DNA from: Ferruginibacter paludis
GTDB lineage: Bacteria > Bacteroidota > Bacteroidia > Chitinophagales > Chitinophagaceae
Direction: 5' to 3'
Assembly: GCF_030409685.1 (NCBI RefSeq)
Contig: NZ_JAUFQJ010000007.1
Location: forward strand, 248,001 to 312,000
DNA: 64,000 bases
Below the pieces are notes generated by a model. The model did no database searches. It had not been told where the DNA came from and worked only from the letters and a program-made list of their open reading frames with translations. The position numbers were made by a program, and so were the translations under genes. Each line of letters starts with the position of its first letter. Position 1 is the first letter of the stretch. This document shows, one piece after another, positions 19,801 to 28,332 of the stretch.

Positions 19801-20006
19801 CCATCAAAGCGGTTGAGGCCATCTTTGGTACCAAACCATAAAAAGCCGTATTTATCTTGCGCACTGCAAAATACGGTACTGTTGGAAAGACCATTTTCAA
19901 CCTGGTAGTGCCTGAAAAAATAAGATTGTGCGGTTGTTGTAACCGTGCTGAAAACCAGGAAGAGGAAAATCTGTACTAATTGTGTGATATGTTTTTTATG
20001 TTTCAA
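16836..20006 (-). CDS. HTCS-type sensor histidine kinase (propeller, Y_Y_Y, HisKA, HATPase), lacking fused regulator
   Basis: A 1056-residue inner-membrane sensor. A signal peptide precedes two seven-bladed-type periplasmic propellers built of repeats such as GFLWFGTKDGLNRFDGY and GNIWVGTEDAGLNKL. A Y_Y_Y domain (around 690-760, with SYLMKGLDKEWTE) and a transmembrane helix (around 785) follow. The cytoplasmic kinase core has the H-box His825 in NVAHEIRTPLTLIKG, the N-box FSNLFNNALKYA and the glycine loop GTGIGLALA. All catalytic motifs look intact. Classical HTCS proteins continue into receiver and AraC domains; here the frame stops and those domains are in the next gene. It is likely to sense an oligosaccharide released by the local PUL. 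Confidence 0.92.
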   Translation of the reverse strand: MKHKKHITQLVQIFLFLVFSTVTTTAQSYFFRHYQVENGLSNSTVFCSAQDKYGFLWFGTKDGLNRFDGYHFKHYEMAKEGHVMMPDMIGCMLVDNDNRLWIGSQKGLFYFDREKEKLVRFIDSLVWINSMHMDKDGQLWFISAVMLCRYNFKTNTLTKFPQANYFAATSICSSDNGDVWVSTDNGLLQRFDAATGQFKPFNLFAHSPPAVSTWIQKLHTGEGNSIYAGTSAQGLKQFDVAAGTYKDLLTYNPDKTTIYIRDIARNAVNEFWFATESGIFILNTSTGEFVNLKKNFTNPYSLSDNAVYSLCKDNEGGMWAGTYFGGVNYYSRQYAVFQKYFPDNSAGAISGNAVREITGDHQGNIWVGTEDAGLNKLNPKTGAITQFKPAGEKGDIAYPNVHGLLLSGNDLWIGTFDHGLDILDVRTGKVKKHFNSGPGKYDLKNNFVVSLLQTHDSVIYAGTAGSLYRFNPVVKGFDLVTEIDPNIFVAALLEDHEKTIWAGSHGNGILFFNPVTKKKGYFHNEPDNPNSLPNNIINAIFEDSHQSLWLATEGGGLVKLDKDRHKFSFFTTKNGLPSNFIYKILEDDKHHLWVTTSRGLVNFNTETNVAAVYTKDNGLLNDQFNYNSGYKDSTGKMYFGSVKGMIAFRPDDLLKTTLDAPVFITGFQVQNKEVEINQDSSYLKKSILYTDNITLPYDRSSFSIDFAALSYISPEMTGYSYLMKGLDKEWTELKQNRKIYFTNLVPGKYVFKIRAGNNGNWGPEKQLVIVIAHPWWATVWAYSLYALFIIALSWYLLRTYHIIVEDKKEKEIYEAKIDFFTNVAHEIRTPLTLIKGPVENLLEQVDELPQIKEDVVTMERNTNRLIALITQILDFRKAEAKGFSMDFVKVNVSALLRESFENFAPLAKKRKLEYTIECPDNDMIIFADEEALTKIFSNLFNNALKYANKKIAIRLLPANESTVSCVIEFENDGLKIPAEMREKIFEPFYRLKDSLKQQGTGIGLALARSLTLLHNGSLYLKDTADNLNVFVFCLPLQHEENIHRKKNINQPLLKLK

Positions 20007-20085
20007 ACCGTTTGCGAAGTTGATGAAAAATTTGAATTACTCCGGCTGTTTATTTTTTATCAAATAAATAAAGTGCATGGGTTGG

Positions 20086-20093
20086 CAAAGGTA
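20086..20093 (-). promoter_or_regulatory. Possible -7 box for the split HTCS operon
   Basis: On the minus strand this reads TACCTTTG, a fit to TAnnTTTG, 80 bases upstream of the kinase start. No TTG at normal -33 spacing was found, so confidence is low. Confidence 0.3.
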
Positions 20094-20202
20094 AAATGAT
20101 ACAATTTGAGAAAATTATGGTACGCAAGGAATGGACGCCCGGATAAATAAGATTTTATTTTGTTCCATGATTTAAAGGTAGTGTAACAACCGAATTAAAT
20201 TA

Positions 20203-20216
20203 TGTAAACGATTACA
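20203..20216. promoter_or_regulatory. LacI-family operator upstream of susC
   Basis: TGTAAACGATTACA is a near-perfect inverted repeat (TGTAA / TTACA arms around a central CG), the typical LacI-family operator form. It lies 33 bases before the SusC start. A nearly identical site, TGTAAACGATTGCA, is at 33373-33386. The lacI gene at 32205 is the obvious candidate regulator. Confidence 0.72.
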
Positions 20217-20248
20217 ATCATTATTAAATCATCAAAATTACTTGCTAC

Positions 20249-23200
20249 ATGAAATGTACTACTCAGCGTATTACGCCAGTAATTGCCTGCGCACCCAAAC
20301 GCTTTCGGCAAAAAACCAAACTGCTTCTGTTTTCGCTTTTTTTTCTTTCTTTTTTAGCACCGGTATTTGCACAGCAAACAGCAAAAATAACAGTATCGGG
20401 TGTTGTTAAAGACAGCATTGGCAATGCGTTGGCAAACGCTACCGTTACCGAAAAAGGTACAAGAAATGCTACATCGTCCGGTGCAGATGGAAGGTTTACT
20501 ATAAAAGTGGCCGGGCAAAATTCAGTGTTGGTCGTTTCTTCAATTGGCTATGCCGTACAACAGATAACTGTGAAAAACCAAACAGATTTTACCATTGCTA
20601 TGGCGCAGGTTAAAAACGATATGGATGAGGTTGTTGTAGTTGGCTATGGTAGCAAGAAAAAGGAGTCTTTAACGGGTGCTATTTCATCGGTTACAGCTAA
20701 AGATATTGACCGGGTACATGGTGGTGCTACTGTAAGTACCACACTCGCTGGTAAATTGCCGGGTGTAACTTTTCGCCAGGCAGAAGGTCGTCCCGGTGCA
20801 TCTGCTTCTATCCAGATACGTAATATGGGTACACCCCTGTATGTAATTGACGGTATTCAGCAGGATGAAGGCCAGTTTAACCAGTTGGCCCCAAATGATG
20901 TGGAAAGTATTACCATCTTAAAAGACGCCTCTGCAGCTATTTATGGTGTACGTGCCGCAAATGGAGTAGTGGTGGTTACAACCAAAAAAGGAACGGTAGG
21001 TAAAAACAGCATCAATGTAGACGCTTACAGCGGTTACCAAAGTTTTTTCCGTTTTCCTAAAGTAGTTAATAATACGGCTGATTATTTATATTACAAGGCA
21101 GACGCTGAAATGAATTCTTATGGCAGCACTACTACTACCCAGGCTATACTGGATGCAGCGAAAGCCGGTACAGATCCGCAATACAGAAGTTTTGACTGGA
21201 GAAAATTTGTATTGAACAACAATGGTGCACCACAAAATTCTGTGAACGTAAACATCAGCGGCGGTTCAGATAAAGTGAGCTACTATGTATCTGGTACCAA
21301 CCTGTTTCAAAATTCAGTTTTAGGTAAAGAATACAACTTCAACCGTACCAATATACAATCTAATGTTACAGCAAAATTAGCCAACGGTTTAAAGGTTGGT
21401 TTTGATATCAATGGCCGGGTAGAAACATACAAAAACCCGGGTGTGCCGGGTGGTGATGATTACTTTTTAGCAAGGCTGGCCGTATTGAGAAATACGCCGA
21501 TGGAAAGACCTTATGCCAATGACAACCCGCTTTATTTAAATGATATGGGGCCACATTTGGAATCTAACTATGCGTTCCTTAATAACAATTTGTCAGGTAA
21601 ATTCAGAAAAGACTGGCGTGTATTGCAAACCAACTTTCATATCGACTGGGATCTTCCATGGGTAAAAGGCTTGTCTGTAAGAGCGTTGGGTTCTTATTAC
21701 ATGGCCGATGAACTGGAAAACAACCAGGAGTATACATACAAAGCTTATACGTATAACCCATCAGACAGCAGCTACAAAGCAACCGGAGGAAGTACCAATC
21801 CATGGCGTGACAGGGAGCAGATTAAACAAATCAACACCAACATGCAGTTGCAGGCTAACTACAACAAAAAATTCGGCGACCATACCATTGGTGTAACTGC
21901 AGTTGCTGAAAGAATCAATAATCATTTTGTAAGAAACTGGATACATGCTTCACCGCAGTCCAACTTCCTGCCGCTGGTAAGTTATCCTATTATTGATCAA
22001 TACCAGGATGAGGACAGAACCCAGGCAAGGATTGGCTATATCGGCCGTATCAACTATAATTATAAGAATCGCTATTTTGTAGAGGGTTCTGCAAGACGTG
22101 ATGCATCTTATTTGTTCGCCCCGCAATACAGGGTAGGTTACTTCCCCGGCGTATCCGCGGGATGGAGAATCAGCGAAGAACCTTTCTTTAAAAAATTATT
22201 AAAAGATGAAACAAAAATTATCAGCAATTTAAAATTCAGGGGCTCTTATGGTGTATTGGGTGATGACAATCCCAATAACAATCCCATCGTTGCGCCGTTC
22301 GCTTACCTGGCTGGTTATAATTATGGCACTGTGGGTTCAGCCGTATTGGATGGCAACACCGTTCCCGCTTCAAGAGATAAAGGAACACCTGTTACCAGTA
22401 TATCCTGGTTAAGAAGTAAGATTACCGATGTAGGTATGGACTTCGGTTTACTGAACGGAAAAATCAATGGCTCGTTTGACTGGTTTTACAGGAAACGTAC
22501 CGGCTTGCTGGGTACCAAAAATGATGTAATTGTACCCATTGAACTGGGGTATAATCTGGCTCAGCAAAACATTAATTCGGATGCGCAATTCGGTGAAGAA
22601 TTTTCGTTGGCTTATAACAGCACCATTGGTAAAGTTAACTTTACTGTTGGCGGAAACGTTTCTTATACCCGCTCTAAATTCCTGCAATCTTATAATCCTT
22701 TATTCTTTAACTCGCTTGATCAATACCGTAATTCAAGCGAAGGCCGGTATACAAATCTTGGATGGGGGTATAATTGCATTGGTCAGTTTACATCCGTTGA
22801 ACAAATCAATGCTTATAAAGTGGATATCGACGGACAGGGCAATAAAACCTTATTGCCGGGAGATTTAATTTACCAGGATGTAAACGGAGATGGTAAGATT
22901 AATGGATCAGATCAGCGCCCGATTGGCTATGGCTATGGCACACAGCCCAACATCAATTTTGGATTTAACATTGCAGCCTACTATAAAAACTTCGATTTTC
23001 ATGCTGATTTTTCAGGCGCTTCAGGCTTTACCTGGTACCAGAACTGGGAACAAAGATGGGCTTTTCAGAACAACGGAAACCTGAATGCAATTTTTGAAGA
23101 CAGGTGGCACAGAGCAGATATCTATGATGTTAACAGCGCCTGGATACCCGGTAAGTATCCTGCAAACAGGTACAATCCCGGTACCTCTCATTCTGACTAC

Positions 23201-23455
23201 AATGTACAGTCAACATTCTGGTTGCACAACGTTTCTTACATCAGGGCAAGAACGATTGAAGTAGGATACACGTTACCGTCGAGTATTTTAAAAAGAGCTA
23301 AAATTCAAAAAACCAGGTTTTACCTGAATGCGTATAACCTGTTCTCAATTGATAATCTTTCACAGTACGGAGTTGATCCTGAAACCATCGATGACAATGG
23401 ATTGCAGTTTCCACAAAACAGGGTTATTAATGTAGGTATCAATCTTTCTTTATAA
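20249..23455 (+). CDS. SusC/RagA-family TonB-dependent outer membrane transporter
   Basis: A 1068-residue protein with a signal peptide preceded by a basic N-terminal extension. A carboxypeptidase-like regulatory domain (about 46-120, VSGVVKDSIGNALANATV) is followed by the SusC signature DEVVVVGYG (residues 126-134, TonB box). A plug domain (about 138-245) contains TPLYVIDGI and ILKDASAAIYGVRAANGVV. A large beta-barrel ends in NVGINLSL. Length is normal for the family. SusC forms the channel that imports oligosaccharides bound by SusD, powered by TonB. It is the first gene of a likely susC-susD-DUF3823 operon (25 and 21 base gaps). A LacI-type operator lies just upstream. Confidence 0.96.
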   Translation: MKCTTQRITPVIACAPKRFRQKTKLLLFSLFFLSFLAPVFAQQTAKITVSGVVKDSIGNALANATVTEKGTRNATSSGADGRFTIKVAGQNSVLVVSSIGYAVQQITVKNQTDFTIAMAQVKNDMDEVVVVGYGSKKKESLTGAISSVTAKDIDRVHGGATVSTTLAGKLPGVTFRQAEGRPGASASIQIRNMGTPLYVIDGIQQDEGQFNQLAPNDVESITILKDASAAIYGVRAANGVVVVTTKKGTVGKNSINVDAYSGYQSFFRFPKVVNNTADYLYYKADAEMNSYGSTTTTQAILDAAKAGTDPQYRSFDWRKFVLNNNGAPQNSVNVNISGGSDKVSYYVSGTNLFQNSVLGKEYNFNRTNIQSNVTAKLANGLKVGFDINGRVETYKNPGVPGGDDYFLARLAVLRNTPMERPYANDNPLYLNDMGPHLESNYAFLNNNLSGKFRKDWRVLQTNFHIDWDLPWVKGLSVRALGSYYMADELENNQEYTYKAYTYNPSDSSYKATGGSTNPWRDREQIKQINTNMQLQANYNKKFGDHTIGVTAVAERINNHFVRNWIHASPQSNFLPLVSYPIIDQYQDEDRTQARIGYIGRINYNYKNRYFVEGSARRDASYLFAPQYRVGYFPGVSAGWRISEEPFFKKLLKDETKIISNLKFRGSYGVLGDDNPNNNPIVAPFAYLAGYNYGTVGSAVLDGNTVPASRDKGTPVTSISWLRSKITDVGMDFGLLNGKINGSFDWFYRKRTGLLGTKNDVIVPIELGYNLAQQNINSDAQFGEEFSLAYNSTIGKVNFTVGGNVSYTRSKFLQSYNPLFFNSLDQYRNSSEGRYTNLGWGYNCIGQFTSVEQINAYKVDIDGQGNKTLLPGDLIYQDVNGDGKINGSDQRPIGYGYGTQPNINFGFNIAAYYKNFDFHADFSGASGFTWYQNWEQRWAFQNNGNLNAIFEDRWHRADIYDVNSAWIPGKYPANRYNPGTSHSDYNVQSTFWLHNVSYIRARTIEVGYTLPSSILKRAKIQKTRFYLNAYNLFSIDNLSQYGVDPETIDDNGLQFPQNRVINVGINLSL

Positions 23456-23480
23456 TCAATTCTGAATAAAAATACTTTCA

Positions 23481-25406
23481 ATGAAAAAAATTATTTTAAT
23501 ATCAACAATAGCAGTGCTGCTATTCAGCGCAGCCGGTTGCAAAAAAGACAGTGCTTTCCTGGATGTACAGCCGAATACATTTCTCACAAACGACCAGGTT
23601 TTCAGCGATCCCGCTTTGGTACTTTCCGTGCTGGGCGACTTATACAACCGGCAACTTGATTTTAGCGGCCTTGATAACGGATGGGGAAGTTTTACAGATT
23701 TCAGTGAAAGTTTTCCGTCAGAAAACAGCAGTTTCGCCCGTGATCTTGTACAAAGAACCGGCTGGAACTATGATAACTGGGGTGTTAACTGGTTTGACAG
23801 TTACAACTATATCCGCGACCTGAATTTGTTTTTACAAAGAGACAGTGCTTCTACAGCACTTTCTGATGGCGATAAAAAAAGATTTAGTGCTGAAGCCAGG
23901 TTCCTGCGTGCTAATTTTTATTTCGAGTTAGCCAAACGTTACGGCGGCGTACCATTAAGCCTGCAGCCGCTTTCTTATGATTACAATGGTGATGCCACTT
24001 ACCTGCAAATACCAAGATCGAAAGAAGCGCAACTATATGATTTTATCATCAGCGAAGCGGAAGCCATTAAAGGTGATTTGCCGGCAGATGTAAATGAGAA
24101 ATCAAGAGCAAGTAAAGGAGCAGCTTTGGCAATGGAAGCGAGGGCCGCCTTGTATGCAGGTTCCATAGCAAAATATGGTGCCAACACACCGTCCATAGCT
24201 ACGCCCGGTGGAGAAGTGGGAATTTCAGCCGCCAAATCAAACGACTATTATGCGATTGTGTTGAGGGCTACCAGTGAAATTATCAACGGCAGCGCAGGTG
24301 CATATAAGTTGTACACCGCGCCAACCGGCGCTAATGCAACAGCCCTGGCAGATAACTATGCCAATCTGTTCTTAGACAAAACAAGCCCGGAAACCATCTT
24401 CTTTGAAGATTTTAAAACCGGTGCCAAAACACATGGTTTTACCACCAACGATCAGCCGTACTCCATATCAGACGAAGGCGGCGATGCAGGCCGGCTCGAT
24501 CCTTCACTCAACCTTGCAGAAGCTTTCGAAAAAACGGATAATACCTATGCTCCGTTTGCTACAAAAGATGGCTCGGGCAATCCGATTTATTACTCCAATA
24601 TCCAGGACATATTTGCTGACAGGGATGCGAGGCTTGCAGGAACTATTTTGTTGCCAGGCAGTTTGTTTAAAGGACGTGCAGTGGATATATGGGCAGGTTA
24701 TGAGCTCGCTGACGGAAGCGTAATTACCAGTGATGAAGCAGGCCATTTAAAACCACTAACAACCGGCGGAACACCGGTACAGGTGGTTGGTAAAGACGGC
24801 CCTGTAAACGGACTGGAGTTTAGAACACAAACTGGTTTTTACATCCGCAAATACCTGGACCCAACTGTAGGCTCAGGCCGCAGGGGGCAAGGCAGTACTG
24901 TAGCGTTTATCCGTTACCGTTATGCCGAAGTTTTGCTGAATGCTGCTGAAGCTGCTTTTGAAACAGGTGATAATATTACTGCTGCACTTTATTTAAACCA
25001 GGTGCGCTCAAGGGCTGGTCTTACAGTTCCTTTAACAGCCGGCGATATTAATTTCAATAGAATTGTGCACGAGCGCAGAGTAGAGCTTTGTTTTGAAGGA
25101 CATATTTTATATGATATGAAACGCTGGCGCATTGCTGATAAAGTATGGGACGGTGTACCTACAACGTTGAGTGATTTAAAAAGCAATATCGGCGTGGCCA
25201 GCAGGCACAGCACTCAGCCGTGGGGTTTATGGCCATACAAAACTTATTTTCCGGGCAGCCCTGATAATAATAAATGGTTATTCAAAGAAACGTTACCGGC
25301 AGTTGTAACAGGTGCCAACCGCTTTTTATTCGGTAACTATTACACCTTTATCGGAGATGATGTAAGAGCGGCCAATCCGCAAATTGTGAAACAACCCAAC
25401 CAATAA
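23481..25406 (+). CDS. SusD/RagB-family nutrient-binding outer membrane lipoprotein
   Basis: A 641-residue lipoprotein with a lipobox (SAAGC, Cys20) after a short hydrophobic signal. The start of the mature part, KKDSAFLDVQPNTFLTNDQVF, is typical of SusD. TPR-like helices follow (RFSAEARFLRANFYFELAKRYGG is the classic helix), and the C-terminal region has RYAEVLLNAAEAAFETG, VRSRAG and HERRVELCFEGHILYDMKRW. It binds glycan on the cell surface as the lid of the SusC channel. It starts 25 bases after susC. Glycan specificity cannot be read from the sequence. Confidence 0.95.
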   Translation: MKKIILISTIAVLLFSAAGCKKDSAFLDVQPNTFLTNDQVFSDPALVLSVLGDLYNRQLDFSGLDNGWGSFTDFSESFPSENSSFARDLVQRTGWNYDNWGVNWFDSYNYIRDLNLFLQRDSASTALSDGDKKRFSAEARFLRANFYFELAKRYGGVPLSLQPLSYDYNGDATYLQIPRSKEAQLYDFIISEAEAIKGDLPADVNEKSRASKGAALAMEARAALYAGSIAKYGANTPSIATPGGEVGISAAKSNDYYAIVLRATSEIINGSAGAYKLYTAPTGANATALADNYANLFLDKTSPETIFFEDFKTGAKTHGFTTNDQPYSISDEGGDAGRLDPSLNLAEAFEKTDNTYAPFATKDGSGNPIYYSNIQDIFADRDARLAGTILLPGSLFKGRAVDIWAGYELADGSVITSDEAGHLKPLTTGGTPVQVVGKDGPVNGLEFRTQTGFYIRKYLDPTVGSGRRGQGSTVAFIRYRYAEVLLNAAEAAFETGDNITAALYLNQVRSRAGLTVPLTAGDINFNRIVHERRVELCFEGHILYDMKRWRIADKVWDGVPTTLSDLKSNIGVASRHSTQPWGLWPYKTYFPGSPDNNKWLFKETLPAVVTGANRFLFGNYYTFIGDDVRAANPQIVKQPNQ

Positions 25407-25427
25407 TTATTTATTAAATTTTTAATA

Positions 25428-26129
25428 ATGAAAAATATATTTCAATTCATTTTGGCAGGCCTTGTGGTTGCTTCAATCGGTGCCTGTAAAAAGGATAACT
25501 ACACCGCTCCTTCTTCTACTTTAACCGGCAAAATTGTGTACAACGGAGAAGCCATCCAGGTGGAAAGAAACCAGGTGCCTTTTCAAATTTACCAGTACGG
25601 CTTTGGAAAGGTAGGTGCCATCAACAGTACGTTTTCCCAGGAAGGTACTTATTCTGCCGTGTTATATGACGGCGATTATAAAATGATTATTCCCGTAGGA
25701 CAAGGGCCATTTATTTCTAAAGAGCTGTCACCCGGCGTGCCGGATTCGATAGCTGTTACATTGGCTGGAAGTAAGGCACTGGACATAGAAGTAATGCCTT
25801 ATTATATGATCAGAACTCCCCAGCTAACAGGCGGTGGAGGCAAGGTAAATGCAACCTTTAAAATTGAAAAAATAATCAATGATGTAAACGCGAAGGATAT
25901 TGAAAGTGTGACGCTTTTTGTCAACAAGACCGAATTTGTTTCAGGGGTTGATAATGTGGCATCCGCTAATTTAAGCGGGGGAGATATTACCGATTTGAAC
26001 AACGTAAGTTTAAGTGTTTCAGTTCCCGCAATTTCTCCTGCACAAACCTATGTTTTTGCCCGTATCGGTCTTAAAATAGCAGGGGTGGAAGACAGGATTT
26101 TTTCGCCGGTAGAAAAAATCACTTACTAG
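25428..26129 (+). CDS. DUF3823-type surface lipoprotein of the SusCD operon
   Basis: A 233-residue lipoprotein (lipobox IGAC, Cys20). After the anchor a beta-sandwich domain (about 32-115, LTGKIVYNGEAIQVERNQVPFQIYQ, with YDGDYKMIIP) is followed by a second, C-terminal beta domain (about 120-230). This is the arrangement of DUF3823 proteins, which sit behind susCD genes and probably act as accessory surface glycan-binding proteins. The 21-base gap supports co-transcription. No catalytic motif is visible. A stem-loop about 70 bases downstream may end the operon. Confidence 0.8.
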   Translation: MKNIFQFILAGLVVASIGACKKDNYTAPSSTLTGKIVYNGEAIQVERNQVPFQIYQYGFGKVGAINSTFSQEGTYSAVLYDGDYKMIIPVGQGPFISKELSPGVPDSIAVTLAGSKALDIEVMPYYMIRTPQLTGGGGKVNATFKIEKIINDVNAKDIESVTLFVNKTEFVSGVDNVASANLSGGDITDLNNVSLSVSVPAISPAQTYVFARIGLKIAGVEDRIFSPVEKITY

Positions 26130-26198
26130 TTTGTTGTCTATTGAAAAAAGAATAAACCGGGTGAAGAACCTTTTATAACTGGAAAGTTATCATAACAG

Positions 26199-26231
26199 AA
26201 GCCATTTCAGCGCAGGCTGTTTGGCTTTTGT
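26199..26231 (+). terminator. Possible terminator of the susCD operon
   Basis: AAGCCA (26199-26204) pairs with TGGCTT (26222-26227) around an inner CAGC/GCTG stem, followed by a short T-rich run. The U-tract is weak. Confidence 0.4.
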
Positions 26232-26297
26232 TATATATTTACGAACCTAAAACTGCCCGTGGGTTATTTGCATTTAATTATTTAACTGAAGCCATCA

Positions 26298-28133
26298 ATG
26301 AAAAAAATTCTCACTTTATTTATTGTTTCGTCATTTTGTGTAACAGCTTTTTCTCAATCCGAATGGAAAATTGCAGGCGATAAAATTGTAACGCCCTGGG
26401 CGGAAAAAGTGGATCCGGCAAAACCATTGCAGGAATATCCCCGGCCACAAATGGTACGCAACAGCTGGATGAATCTAAACGGATTGTGGCAGTACACTAT
26501 TTTGCCAAAGTCTCAGGAAACAATACCAGCTTCATTTGCAGGTAAAATAGCGGTACCATTTGCCGTGGAATCGGCATTATCCGGCGTTGGTAAAACGGTT
26601 GGTAAGGACAGTGTGTTATGGTATCAGCGCAGCATCAGTCTTCCGGCTAATTTTAAAAACAGTAAAGTGTTGCTGCAGTTTGGTGCGGTTGACTGGTTGT
26701 GTACGGTGTACGTAAACGGTAAACAAGTAGGCACTCACCAGGGCGGCTTTGATCCTTTTAGTTTTGATGTTACCAATGCGCTTGCCAAAAAAGGCAACCA
26801 GCAAATTGCCATCCGTGTGTGGGATCCCACAGACGATGGTCCGCAGCCAAGAGGCAAGCAGGTAAAAGATCCCAAAGGTATTTGGTACACGCCTGTAACC
26901 GGCATCTGGCAAACAGTTTGGCTGGAAGCCGTTCCCAACACATACATCAGCAGTACAACACAAACACCGGATGTAGACAAACAATCACTGCATATAACAG
27001 CTACAGTGGAGCAACTGCAACCGGGTGATGAAGTGGTGGCGACTGCATTTAAAGGCACGGAAAAAGTAGCAGAGCAAAAAATACAACCCGGCACCGATGC
27101 AACGTTGGCCATTGCCAATCCGCAGCTATGGTCGCCCAACAGCCCGTTTTTGTACGACTTAACGTACACGGTTATGCGCAAAGGAAAAAAGGTAGACGAA
27201 GTAAAAAGTTATTTCGCCATGCGTAAAATCTCCATGCAGGCAGATAAGAATGGTATACAACGGATGTTGCTGAACAATGAATTTGTTTTTCAGTTTGGTC
27301 CGCTCGACCAGGGCTGGTGGCCTGACGGATTGTATACTGCCCCAACCGATGAGGCATTGAAATTTGACATCGAGCAAACAAAGGCAATGGGATTTAATTT
27401 AATCCGCAAACATACCAAAACAGAAAGCGCCCGCTGGTACAATTACTGCGACAAACTGGGTATGCTGGTTTGGCAGGATATGCCCACCGGTGACCTCGGT
27501 AACCAATGGGAAAACAGGCCTGGCATTTATGGCCGTGCTACAGATAAAGACCGTACACCAGAATCGGAAAAAATATTTCGTACAGAATGGAACGAGATTA
27601 TGCAGGACCTGCACAATTTTCCCTGCATCGTGGTATGGGTACCATTTAACGAGGCCTGGGGCCAGTTTAAAACAAAAGAAATTGTAGAGTGGACGATGCA
27701 GAAAGACCCAAGCCGCCTCGTAAATACAGCCAGCGGTGGCAACTTTGTAAACGTCGGTCCAATTATAGACCTTCACAATTACCCTGAACCATTAATGCCT
27801 GATCCGGAATTGTTTGGTGCCAAAAGAATATTGGTGCTCGGTGAATTTGGCGGTCTTGGTCTACCTGTTGAAGGACATACCTGGCAATCTAAAAATAACT
27901 GGGGTTACCAGAGTTTTAAAAATAAAGAAGAGTTACTAAAAAGGTATACAGAGTTAGTCAATAAAATACCTGCTTTAATAGAGAAAGGGTTGTCAGCCGC
28001 CGTATACACACAAACCACCGATGTAGAAGGCGAGAGCAATGGCTTCCTTACGTACGACAGAAAAGATATGAAAATGCCCGTAGAAAAATTGAAGGCACTC
28101 AATTCGGCATTGACCAGGACAGTAATTAAATGA
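26298..28133 (+). CDS. Secreted GH2 family glycosidase
   Basis: A 611-residue exported enzyme (signal peptide to about residue 19, AFSQ). The order is the GH2 one: sugar-binding jelly roll (about 45-215, with RNSWMNLNGLWQY and WYQRSISLP), immunoglobulin-like linker (220-320), then a TIM barrel. The general acid Glu452 sits in WVPFNEAWG and the nucleophile Glu516 in VLGEFGGLG. This is a short GH2 without C-terminal extra domains. Beta-galactosidase, beta-glucuronidase or another exo-activity is possible; the neighbours (GH53, galK) favour galactose, but that is inference. It is preceded by 168 bases and a possible terminator, so it may have its own promoter. Confidence 0.92.
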   Translation: MKKILTLFIVSSFCVTAFSQSEWKIAGDKIVTPWAEKVDPAKPLQEYPRPQMVRNSWMNLNGLWQYTILPKSQETIPASFAGKIAVPFAVESALSGVGKTVGKDSVLWYQRSISLPANFKNSKVLLQFGAVDWLCTVYVNGKQVGTHQGGFDPFSFDVTNALAKKGNQQIAIRVWDPTDDGPQPRGKQVKDPKGIWYTPVTGIWQTVWLEAVPNTYISSTTQTPDVDKQSLHITATVEQLQPGDEVVATAFKGTEKVAEQKIQPGTDATLAIANPQLWSPNSPFLYDLTYTVMRKGKKVDEVKSYFAMRKISMQADKNGIQRMLLNNEFVFQFGPLDQGWWPDGLYTAPTDEALKFDIEQTKAMGFNLIRKHTKTESARWYNYCDKLGMLVWQDMPTGDLGNQWENRPGIYGRATDKDRTPESEKIFRTEWNEIMQDLHNFPCIVVWVPFNEAWGQFKTKEIVEWTMQKDPSRLVNTASGGNFVNVGPIIDLHNYPEPLMPDPELFGAKRILVLGEFGGLGLPVEGHTWQSKNNWGYQSFKNKEELLKRYTELVNKIPALIEKGLSAAVYTQTTDVEGESNGFLTYDRKDMKMPVEKLKALNSALTRTVIK

Positions 28134-28134
28134 T

Positions 28135-28278
28135 GGTGAATAGTGAACGGTCAGTTGTGAATGGTCAATGGTGAATAGTGAATGGTGAATAGTGAATTAC
28201 TGCTGCCCTATTGTCTACTGCCTATTGACTATTGCCTATTGACTATTGCCTATTGACTATTGCCTATTGACCATTGAC
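28135..28278. repeat. Heptanucleotide repeat array (two opposing halves)
   Basis: Directly after the GH2 stop, about nine 7-base units of the type GGTGAAT / AGTGAAT are followed, after an 11-base break, by about ten units of TATTGAC / TATTGCC type, the reverse-complement sense. The 7-base phase is kept through each half. The two halves could partly pair. Confidence 0.85.
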
Positions 28279-28332
28279 AGGTGCTTAACACTTGTAGTTT
28301 ATAATCTAACCAGATAAAAAAAATCTCGCATC

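Noticed and set aside
25428..26129. Possibility that the DUF3823 gene is an enzyme
   Set aside because: No catalytic motif; lipobox, beta-sandwich layout and position after susD fit an accessory binding lipoprotein.
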